Source: Dicaeum eximium (taxonomy: Eukaryota > Chordata > Aves > Passeriformes > Dicaeidae). From it: a stretch of DNA of 64,000 nt. The notes beneath the pieces are model-generated. The model was not told where the DNA came from. It was given only the letters and a program-made list of their open reading frames with translations, and ran no database searches. The DNA lies in assembly GCA_013396995.1 (NCBI GenBank), contig VWZP01002424.1, positions 56,193-120,192 on the forward strand, in the 5' to 3' direction. Both the position numbers and the translations under genes were made by a program. Of this stretch, positions 13,001 to 25,000 are shown one piece after another (within the stretch, counting starts at the first letter, position 1; every line of letters starts with the position of its first letter).

Positions 13001-16000
13001 ATTTTAAATTTTCCTAGTAAAGAACTGTTGTTCCTATTCCCATATCTTTGCCTGAGAGCCTCTTAATTTCAAAATTATAATAATTCAGAGGGAGAGGGTT
13101 TCCATTTTCCATTTCAAGGGAGACTCCTGCCTTCCTTGGCAGACACCTGTCTTTTCAAACCAAGACAATGAAGCAGCCTTACTTGATCTTTAAGGACTTT
13201 CTGAACTCCAGAAATGACTGTGTTCTTACTATTCTTATTATTTCTTGCCCCTCTGAAGAATTACCATGCTCAAATCTTCTTCCGCAAGGATTCTGATGAG
13301 TGCGGCGCAAAGGCCAAAGTACACGCAATTCCTAGATCAAAGAGCTTCCTTAATATGCTGTGAGAGAAAAACCCAAAATTTAACAGGGATCAGAGTCTGA
13401 CCCAAGTCTCATTTATTGCTCAGGAGATGTTACTAGTTGAATATTACACATTACATTCATATAATTTGTTTGATTGCCAAAGGTAATGATTATTCCCTTT
13501 AAGAAAAAGAAAAGAATCAGTAGTTCCAAATTTTGTATTACCCTGTTATCAAGCAAATTTGAAAATTCATACATCTTGTTAGCAAAGTGCATCATGGCAT
13601 ACGTGTAGTATGTTAACACTTAAAAGCTTCTACAATTGTACATGAGTAGTTTTGCTATGTTATATACCAGCACAGCAAGACAGAGGAAAGAGGATGAGAC
13701 TACAAAACTTGTCTACGAGAAAAGCCACCATTTCCTCATCTACTTCAAGTAGCTAGATGTCAGCTATCAGCCAAAGGTTTCTTTTCAGCTCTTACTTAGA
13801 AAGAACTCATTTCCCAGAGTAAAATAAAAAATAAATGGTTATTTGCCGTAAGGGAATAGGAAAAACTGAAGAGCTAAAATTTCAAGGATTTCTCTCTGCA
13901 ATGAAAAAAGTCCCAGAATCTAGGAGAGCAGAACTGCACTTTCAGAAAGTCATAGAACAGAAATCAAATAGGTCTTTCCGTGTTTGCTTTTCATTTTGAT
14001 GAGCAATCTAAGCATGTTGGTAATGTATCAGGAGTTGTAAAATACAAGTTTAGATTCAAACTAACTTATGTAGCCTCCAAAATTTAGTCCTAAATACCAG
14101 AAAGGAAAAAAATACAGATATATCTGAACCACTATCACCTTTGCATGGCAACACCTATTTAGAAGTACTTCAAATGAAGTATATGAATATAGAAAAGACA
14201 CAGGAATAACAGAGATGTTGAAGGAATATTATTTCAGCTTTACTTGTGGTGCTTTATTAATAGCCAATGTTAGAAAAACATTTCAACTAATTTAATAACA
14301 CGGTCATTATATACCAGTAAAATGGGACTGAACAGTACCTTAGCTAAGTATCTTTAGGTCTAAGAGCTATATATATTGTGCTCTGCTATCACTTCCCTAA
14401 CACTCATTAGGATGTCATTAACATTTGGATGCATGACTGGTAGGTCACATGTGGAATCCCATGAGTCCTTTTTCCCCAGGGAACCGCCCAGAGCATTCCT
14501 ATGGAGAGACTTACCATAGAGTTCACCCTGGGCCGACAGAAAAGAATTCCTCATGGTCCTTTCCCCACTATGTCCCACCTTGCCCTGGTTTCTCCTTTCC
14601 CTGTTTCCCCATTGGTTGTGTACCCCTGGTGGCCGCTCCCATCTTCCCCGGAAGGCCAATGGCCTTTGCCCTGCCCTTGGCTCTGCCCCCATCCCTTCCC
14701 ACACTCAAGCCTGTGAGAGCACACGTTCTGCCTCTTTTCGACTTTCAGTCTCCCTTTGGTGTGCTTGAAACAAAACCTCACTGGCACTGACCTCACAAAA
14801 AGGCCCTTCTGCCTCTCTTCGCTGAGCCAGCTGTGGTGAGTGTGCAGTGTGGGCTTGACTGTGCTGCCTGAATGCTAAACCAGTCACCTTTTCCACAGGA
14901 GATGCTTCATGGAAACAAAGAATAGGTAGCAGCAACAACCATCCAAACCCACGCTGTTACAGTCACCCACAGCAATCTATCAGCTGCTTGCTGTCAGCTG
15001 ATAGCACTAGCTTTGAACTTTGTTATCTTCTGCAGTTGGGCCTTGTATACTTGTAAACAAGTATACTGTAGAACAAAAAGAACATTTTTAACTTACAGGA
15101 GCTATAGTGAATACGATTTATGTATTTGACCTTAAACTCTGTTCAAAAGCCAATGTGATAACAGTTTGAAAACCAAACACTGTTCTTCCCTAGAAAAGAC
15201 TGAACTCGCTAAATAAGCATATTTTAATAGTCCAGGCCTGTTTCGACAGCAGCATACCAACTCAGAAAGCACTGGATATACAAATTGTCTGATGGCATTC
15301 TGTGGAAGTAGTTTTACCTCACAATGCGATCATGTTTTATGAGCTACTTGCAGTAGGGGAATACAGAACTAGTCAGATGTCTTTTTCCTATACATGAAAG
15401 TATTTTGAGGTTTTTTATAACACTACTACTGGAGATTCACATATCAAATAAAATACAAGCTGAAGAGGAAAGCTGGCATGAAAAAGAAACTTACCTGATA
15501 TTATATAAATGAAGCATATAAGTTGTAGGTTTATTTTAAACTGATAGCATCTTGGAATCTTGAAATATTAAAATATTTTTTTAATCTTCTCGTTGTACAG
15601 TATAAAGCAAGAATGTTGGCACATATGTTTTATTATAATTCTTTGATCAGATTAATAATGTCATTTACAACTGTAACTAATTCTGAAACTATTTTTATTG
15701 TAAAAATATTCTGACAATAAACCAAAGATTTCATGTGTGATACTTGCAACTTTAATACTACAGAAGTAAATATACAAAAACCTGATCTATTTAAAGACAT
15801 ACTAAAACACAGCTCACAGAGGACACAAAATACACAAAAAAATGATGAAACACTAATTTTGCTTAGCTTTTGGTACTAAAAGGGTTAGAAATTATTCATG
15901 TACTGCAAAAATGTTTTAGCATACAATCCTCTTCAAGCAAATATTTTCAGTGTATTAAATGTTGTCCAACAGTTCACTGTAATGCCACTGTGTCGTGGTT

Positions 16001-19000
16001 TGAAACAAGAGGTATTTCAGGGAAGTGATGCAGGATTTCTATCCAGAGAGAACTGTACCTGCCTCTGTGAAACATACATGTAAAAGATGAAAAGGAACTC
16101 GGGAACTTCCTCTTTCCCTCCTGGACAGCAGCAAGGTAACACCTACCCAGCCAGCCCAGCCCCCTCCCAGCCAGGCTGGGCTGGGCAGCCCTGCTGGGGC
16201 TGGGCCCCTTCCCCCCAGGCCGCCTGCCGGCACCCCTCCATCGGCTGCCAGGCAGGGAGAGAGGGGGGTGCCACAGGGGGGCAAAATGGAGCTGGCCTTG
16301 CCAACATCTGGCTGCTTGCTACACCCCCAGCCCCAGCCCAGGGCCCAGCCGAGCCTGCCGGGCCCTGGAGCAGAGCTTCTACCCCGTGGAAGTGCCACTG
16401 CCACAATCATCATGAGGCAGGGGAGGAGAAGCCCGCATACACCCCTCATGTGCTGCCCCGGGGTTCTGGTTTGGTTCCGCAGCTCCCACCACAAGGTTCA
16501 TGTGACCATCTGCAGGCTCTGGGCCAGATGTTAACCCCTTCACTTCAGTGCTCCAAACCTCCCTCCGGTGAGAGAAAGGAACCAGAGGTAGGCATGTAAA
16601 GGACCAACATGAAGACATCGAGGTCAGTGAAGAAGTCAAGTCCCAGATGGGAGGGATGAGAAGATGCCTTGATTTTGGAGCTGAAATCCTCTTGTGAGCT
16701 ATGGAGAAAAGACTCTTTTTCCCTATAGCACATAAAACTATGGAGAGATGAAGGGTTCAAATTTGAGCAAAGGTCTCCATGCTGAAGTAAGCAGATGTTG
16801 AAGTATCTGTCATCCCACGAGAAGCTGAACAGAGAGAGGGAGGAGTGATGACATCCTGTTCTCCCCAGGAGAGAAGAAGAAGATCTCTGTTCCCAGGGAT
16901 GAAGATTATTTTTGAGATAGATAATGAGAACCTTTGCTTTTTGAACAGCTCATCTTTAAAACAAGACCCCATAAGTCAACATGGACCATAAACAAGCCCT
17001 GGGAAGGCTTGTGGAAGTGGGAAGAGATTCACAATTGCAGGTTTTCCCCGGTCGGCTGCTATTTTGTGAAGACACTGAGAGCTGGGAGAGAACTGCGTTT
17101 TTCCTCTTGTGGAGAAGTCTCCGTAACATTAACAAGAGGGACTTCTCTCTCTAAGTGAGCTGAAGAAAAACTATTTTAAAGGTGGTGATCTGACTGGAAA
17201 TTTTAGGTTTTGTTTCTTTACATTATCAGTGGGAAATGAATGGTTGGGGGAGGAGAAATGTTGGAAGGGTTTGTTTTGAGTCTTATTACTTGTTTTTCTT
17301 TTAGTTACTGTTAATAAAACTTTCTTTATACTTTCTTGAAGTTTTGAGCCTGCTTTGCCTTTCTCCTAATCCTATCTCACAGCAGAAAAGGAGTGCACTT
17401 GTGATTGGCCAGCACTGAACCCACCACACTCAGTGGTGCACTGGCTGGGAAAATTTCAAAATCGGGAAATTCTAAAACTGGCGAACAAAAACCACTACAA
17501 AATCACCACTGACACCTGCACATAAAACAACTGCCTGGTCAAATAAGAGCACTGCAAAAAATTACCCTCCAAAAGACATAATGCATTCATACAATCAGGG
17601 CATGTATTTTCAGTGACAATATGCAATATCTGCATCTTATTTAAGCATCATATACTGCTGCTGAACTGAATTTTGAAAATCTAACCCAACAGATTTTAGA
17701 GATTATTTGCTTTTAATCATACTGCCAACATTTATGAGAATTTTTTTGAGAAACTACAGTTCTTGTTTTAATCATTTAAACTTAATTTTTTGTAAAATAT
17801 TCCGTTTGATGTAAAACCAGTCCTTACAAAAAAAATAGAAGGTTTTCATCCCCTTAGGACTTCACTACTTCCTGAATTTCTAATTAAAGGATGTGTTTCA
17901 CAAGTAAAACTGCTGTGATAGCTCCCCTAAGACCAAGGATAACTGTAAATCTGAGAGTACTTTAGTATCTCTGTTTCCACTCTTAATCTTATTTCCCCTT
18001 CTGCCTCCCTGGTCATTCCAGTCTAACCAGTCTATTTAGAGATTAATGTTCTTCCAATGTAACTTGGCATGTGCTATGGGGAATCCTTTGCTTCTCTTTT
18101 TTGTCTGGAACAGCACTCTGAAATTGGAGTTTGCTGGGGACAGCACATATTTAATGAAGTAAATATAGTTCTCAATAGAAATCATGAAGAAAACCTTGGC
18201 CAAATCACTTCTTTTGCACATTATACAATACATTAAAAAAAAAAAGGAGGAGAATCAACTAGAGTTAGAGTGAGTACCATCTCACTCCTTCTAGGCCACA
18301 GCAGTAGTACTCATGTGGCAATATGCTACTTCTATACCCTGTATTAAGAACAGGAAACTCTCCTTACTGAAAAACTTAGTAATTTATCCTGGGTGACGTG
18401 CTTGGTAACATTCTGGACCACGAGTTAAAAGAAAAATTTTTTCCAAAGAGACAGAAAATTAATTACAGACATACATACATACATGCATACATATATATAT
18501 ATATATATATCACAGCAGAGAAAATAAGCATTTATTAGAAAATACCAAAACACAAAACAAATTCATGAGTTACTTTCCCTTCAATTTCTATTATTGCAGG
18601 TAGCAAACTGCCAAACTGTAATCACTAACAGCATTCATAATGAAATCTATTACAAATTTCAGGTATAGCTGATTACCTCCTAAAGAAAACATGGTATTAA
18701 AACTTAAAGTGAATTTTTCCACTGCAAGAAAATGCATCATTTTTTGTGCCAAAACAAAGCAACTGAATTTTCTGACTAGGACACAACATTTCCCCTGAAA
18801 AAGTTAACAGAATCACAGAAGCATCCTGCTTTATGCTACCAGCCTATGTCCATGCTCTCTATGTCAGGGAAATGTTTTGTTTATTTGTATTTCTTGCCTT
18901 TTTTTAAATCAAACCACTTCAAAAGAGCCATGGTACTTAATATGAAACAAGGTAAGTGCAGATTATCTTCTTCATTTGCTTTATTAGGCAAGTCAAGGTT

Positions 19001-22000
19001 ACCCATCATCCTGATAATGATTTTAATTATATTTTATGACTGATAATTTAGATTCAGTTTGGTTTGTTGTTCAATTTGGGTTTTTTGGGGGGGACACTGG
19101 GTTGGTTTTAAGTTTGGGGGCAGGGGAGAGAGGAAGTGGGGTGAGTGTCCTGGGTTGCAAGATGTGGATGGGGTTATGTATTCTATTCCCATCTGTTAGA
19201 GGCAAGGCAGTTTTCTTCTGTTAATTGGGCAGTTTTCTATATCTCTTCCACAACCAATCCTCCCTCCAGGAAATATCTTCTGTTAATGGGCCATTCAGCC
19301 TCACTGTATGACTGATAAAATTACATTATTCCATTGTGAGATGCTCCACCCAGAGGGAGGAGCCAAGTATTCCTAGCTGGAGATAATCTGAGACTTGAAC
19401 ACCACAGTCAGCCTTTTCCCACTGGACTCCCAGAGCAGCAGCCTTCTTCTCCACTGGCTTCCCAGAAGAAGACCAGGCCCATCTACACCACCACCTCACC
19501 TTCAGAGGAAACCTACACCCTTCTACAGGATCACTGCTTCAGCAGAGCCACATCTGCCACTCCAGGAGGAGCAGCCACCATTTCATGGGACTGCTACCAA
19601 CAGGGTGTCAGGCTGTATTCTGACTCTGTCAGTGTTGTTTTATATTAGTGCAATTTTTATCTTATTTTTATTTTCTTTCCTAATAAAGAGTTGTTACTCC
19701 TATTCCCGTATCTTTGCCTGAGAGCCCCCTTGGTTTCAAAATTATAATTTGGAGCGAGGGGGTTTTCATTCTCCGTTTCAAGAGAGGCTCCTGCCTTCCT
19801 TAGCAGACACCTGTCTTTTCAAAGCAAGACAGGTGGGAGACATAATTTTGAGTTTGGTACTTATTACTGTCATGGTTAGAAACAATCACAAATGCTCTGT
19901 ACCTTTGGATCATTCACCTCAAATTACCTGGATTCACAGCTTTTCAACCAGAAGTGGGACAAAAATTAAGTCAGTCCCTCTGAATGTATCCTCTGTCCCA
20001 CTACTTCACTGAGTTCAGTTCAGGAGCAAGATTTTTAAGAACTGAAGACTTAAAATGGTTCTTAATCTGGGGATTTATCACTACAGCTTAAAGATCTGTT
20101 TTATTACTATTAAACACTTTGGTATTTAACCTAAAAAATAGACTAATCATATCTATAAATACACAGAAAATAGTGAGATTGAGAAATTTTTAAAAAATGC
20201 AATGAAGAACATAAAGTTAGATTTTTTTTAAGCTGAAAAGCAGAGAAAAACAGTTCTCAACTGACCTCTTTGTCTTGTGTTAAAGTGCTCTCATCATTCT
20301 GATCTGTAAATGAAGTTGTCCTGATTCTGTTGCCAGTTGATGGTGGGGATTTGGTCGGGACCTACAGAGAGATCATGTATATCAACAAGTAATACTATTA
20401 AGTCCAGAACTAATTATTCTGTATCATAATTTACTTCAAGAATTACTTACTATATCATCTCAGTAAAGCCTAGTCTAGATATTTTTAAAAAAAACAACTG
20501 TCTGTGACAAGTTCTACCTTACTATAAAGTCCCCAGAGCAAAATGTGTCATGAATCAGCCACAAGAACAAACAACAAAATGGGTTATTTTGATTATTTCT
20601 GACTATGGTCTCCTTAGACCGTATTTGAAAAACAAGCCTCCTAATATTTTAGGAACATATTACAGTTGCTTAAGGTTTAAAAGTTTAGTGATTTGACAGG
20701 GATTCGAGCATTTACAAGTGGAACAGAATCTGATCAATAACTTAGAAAATTAACAACAAAAAATGATACCAAGAAAATTTATAAACATTAAATTTATAAC
20801 ATTTATAAAACTGAATCTAAACAATGACAAAGGCACCAGAAATTGCTGTATTTTTCTGATGTCAATATGTACTTGTTGTTCCTATCAGAACTAAACATCT
20901 ATTCACAGAAATTTTACAACTTCATTCAAATTGAGGTTCTAAAAGTCACACCAACTCAAACAACTTGCCAGCCTCATAATTCAAATTTCAAATACAAAAT
21001 TTTAGTATAAATGTAATGAGTAGTAAAGTATCAACAAGCAGATCTATACAAAAGAAGGTAATTAGGAAGATTTCTCATTACGTACTGCGAGAGGCTGGAA
21101 GGATTGTGAACTCAAAATATTTCAGGCATGTGGCGGGGAAAAGAGGAAGGTCAGGCCTTGCTTTGATGAGGTGATGCCCTGCTGCACAGACCCCATCCCT
21201 CGGGACCTGCATCCCAGTCCTGCAGTGACTGCCAATATCTAGCACACAGGAGAAAATGTGCCACACTCTGCCCCTGGAGCCCCAGTCCAGGCCCAGAGTG
21301 GTCAGATGAACACAAGTTCCACCTGGGGCAAGGGCCCAGGGGTATTTAACCCAGGATATAAGGCAAGCACATGCATGTTTTGACCCTACCTCCTCTTGAA
21401 ATTTCTATCAGCTGAACACTACTGGAAACAGGAGTGATAGCTATATTTGTTCTTTTCTGTATCAAAATTATTCTAAAATCAGTCATAGTTACAGCTCTGA
21501 TGAGGTAGGCCAATGTCCCAACTTGAAAATACTACCCAACAGTCAAACAGCTTACCTAGTACCAAATAGGTATTCATCATGAAAGCTTTATGTACTGCTA
21601 TGTACTGCTGAAAACAATCATACCAAAGTATTCGTAGGGTTTGTAAAAAAACCTGATCTATTCATGCTGACAGCCTACTCTTCTTTTATTCCTACCCTCA
21701 ATCTAATGCCAGGGTTTTAAAGATTATTTGAAAATCCATTTCCTTCTATTTGGTGAGGGCCAGAAACATTCAAGGACACACTGTCACTGCTTAGAAGCAG
21801 TATGAACAGATCTTTTCACCCTGGCCTAAATGGTTCTACAGTTCTCACTGCTGCATTCAGACTTCTTGTCAATTTACAGTCATTTCAGTGGCACTAAGCT
21901 TTGCAGCACAAATATTCTTTGACCTTGTGCAAAAACAGAAAGAGCTGAAACAGGATAGTATAGTTAAACTGGAAGGGATCAACTGCCTGACCAGCTCAGG

Positions 22001-25000
22001 GCTGACTAAAAGTTTAATCACAGCTTTAAGGGCGCTATCCAAATGCCTCTTCAGCACTTACAGGCATGGGTGGGGAAGGCATTAACCACCTGTCCAGGAA
22101 GCCTATTCCAGGTTTTTTGGCCACCCTCTGGGTAAAAAAGTGTTTCCTCATGTTAAGTCCAAACCTCCTATGAGAGACACAGTTTGAGTTATTCCTGCAT
22201 GTTCTGGCACTGTGCACTGTGTACCAGGGAAAAGAGCTCAATACCTCCCTCTCTACTCCTCAGGAAGCTGTAGGGAGCAGTGAGGTCACCCCTCAGCCTC
22301 CTCCTCTCCAAACCAGACAAGCCCAGTGCCCTCAGCTGCTCCCCAGAGCACACTCCTGCCAGCCCCTTCCCCTGCTTTGGTGCCTCTCTTAGGACACTTT
22401 CAAGTATCTTCACATCCCTTTTAAGTAGTGGGGCCCAGAACTGCACACAGCACTCGAGGTGAGGCTGCACCAGTGCTGAATTCAGCGGGATAATCACCTC
22501 TCTTGGTTGGCTGGTGATGCTGTGTTTGGTGCACCCCAGGATGAGGTTTGCCCCCTTGGCTGCCAGGGCACACACACTGCTGATCCCATTGAGCTTCCTG
22601 CCAACCAGCACTCCCAAACCCCTTTCTGCAGGGCTGCTCTCCAGCCACTCCTCTCCCAGTTCAGATGTGTCTGAGATTACTCCATCCAGGTGCAGAATCC
22701 AGCATTTGGTTGGTCTTGCTCAGCTTCGTGTCATTGGTGACTGCTCAATACTCCAACCAATCCGGATCCCTCTGCAAGGCAAAGCCTCTTGTCCCATGGG
22801 AGAGTCAGCAGCACTTCCGAGCTTGGTATCATCACCTAAATTTCTGTGCAATCAACTGCAGCCTCCAGACTGCTGATAAAGAGACTGAACAGAGCTGCCT
22901 CTAGAACTGAGCCCTGAGGAACACCACTGGTAATTGGCCACCAGCCAGATGTCCTGTTTGCTGCAACAATTTGAGCCCTGCTCTTCACCCAGGCACTGCA
23001 TACCTGCTCATCCCGCTGTTGGAAAACTTGTCTGGAAGAATACTGGGAAGAACAGTACTAAAACCCAGAAAAACTACATCCACCATCTTCTCCTTGTCTA
23101 CCAGGCAGGTGAACTTACTGCAGAAGGTTTTTTAAACAGGATTCTCCCTTTGTGAACCTACATGGACTATGTCTGATGATTGCACTGTTCTTTAAATGTC
23201 TTTCAACAGCATCCAGTAGGATTTTCTTAACAATTTTTTCCAGCTCCTGAGGTTAACTGTAGTTTCCTGCATATTCCCTCATGCCGTTCCTGTAACCTGG
23301 AATAACACTGGCTAGCTCCCAGTCAGCAGGAACCTCCCCAGATTCCCAGGATGATTGAGAGAGGTCCTACAGTAACATCTGCTAGCTCCTTCAGTACTGT
23401 TAGTTAAATCCCATAGGCCCCGGGAACTTAGGAACATTCATTCAACTGACACAGCTTGTCTCTTGAAGTGTTCACAAACAGAAAGTCAATGTTCCTGCAG
23501 CCATGGCCCTCTGACTTAGGAGCAGGCAGCCCAAGGTCTGTCAGTACTATTAGAGACCAAGGCAAAGAAAGTACTGTCTCCATTTTTTCTTCATCCCTAT
23601 TTGTGAGGTGACAGTCTTGGACAAGAAGAAGCTTAAGACATCTGTAATTGCAACAGCGCTTTCTTCCACCCTGTCAGCAGCCATAAAGAGATGTGTTCCT
23701 CAGACTGTGAGGGGCAGAAATTCTCAATCTGACAGATGACACCTGTTAGCTAACCTTTCCTATGAAAGAGAAAGGCCTACAAACACCTCCTTAGAAGAAA
23801 GTGTTACACTTGAGAAATTTTACCTCCAGGTTTACACCAGTCTTAAGGTAGTAAATTTAGTCTTGGACACTACAAACCAAAGTACAAATGTGAAGTTCTA
23901 GGTCTCAAAGTAGGGGATATGAGTACAGCATAGACAGTATAGAGCATAGTCAGTGAAGCCTCTCTACAACAGGGTGTAGAAAAGAAAAGAGCAAAAATTA
24001 ATGCAAACACGAGTTCCATAAACTAAGAAATGGTAAGAGTTAGGAAAATTTGGTCTAAAAATGTTCTGACAGGAAGTAATGCATTTTAAGGATCTGAATT
24101 ACTAAAAGCAAAGGAAAAAACCATATCCCATGCTTTTTGCAAGACTACAGTATATTTTATAAGCCTCAAAACCTCACCTTTTCCTCTTTCACAGAATTTA
24201 TTTTCAAATGAGATACAGAAAGTGAGAAGACAAACTTACTTTACTTCTAAGATCAAATTTAACTATTTCCCCCTAGTGTTACTTGAGAGGAACCAAAGAG
24301 TAAGAAACATTGCAAAGCAATTATTTTAGATGAAAACATAAATACATTGTATTTTCTTGCTTCTGCCTTTCCATTTATGTCAACCCTTGCTTTGTCCACA
24401 GCACAGCACACTAGGTCCACAGACTAGGTTTAATTTATTAAAAGCTCTCACATCAGGTTTCAGGGTATTTGTCAATGTTAATTTTTCAAGAGGCAGATAA
24501 AGACTAAAGCATTTTACACTGTTGGGTGCACATATGCACTTAAGCCCATATTTATTCAGTAGGATGATTTTCAGAAAGTACCAACTCTGGAACACATGCA
24601 CAGAGTATCCTGAGCTAAGTGGATTACAATTCCCTGAACTAAGTGTATTACAATACTGTGTGAAAGGTATCATAATTTAGCTGCTGCATATAGAAAACAG
24701 TAAACTCTGCAGCTCAATGGCAGTTCACCACATAGGGCAATTAAGACAGCACTCTAAACTGCAACTTCACTAAACATACTCCACTAACTAGAGAAAGCAC
24801 AGAATTAATACTATGGAAGGCCTTAAAGTAAGACTCAACAAGCTACATAAAACTTCAGAATAGATTCATTTCCAAAAATCTTACTCTATTTCACAAATGA
24901 GTGATTCAAAGCATGGAACATAACTGTCAGCAGTTTTGAAACCATGGTCTAATACTGAGACTATGCAGCGCCAAATCTCCCAGTGGTTCAAATTACACTC

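Larger units (their letters stand above)
8650..20265 (-). other. GOLGA4 intron 2 (largest visible intron)
   Basis: 11.6 kb intron loaded with repeats: a GT microsatellite near 10 kb, CR1 with an exact duplication at 11.3-12.7 kb, and LTRs at 12.7-13.2, 16.0-17.4 and 19.1-19.8 kb. The stretches 8650-9985, 10170-11330, 13170-14360 and 17500-19100 are AT-rich with nothing else I can support. A GC-richer block at about 14450-14900 (with CCATTGG at about 14610) may be an old LTR but shows no boundaries. Confidence 0.7.

Noticed and set aside
14360..14940. GC-richer block with several overlapping ORFs as a gene or LTR
   Set aside because: No termini, poly(A) signal, splice context or second copy; left as part of intron 2.
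16039..16599. 170- and 151-codon ORFs on both strands
   Set aside because: GC-rich middle of an LTR; overlapping in opposite frames with no domain.
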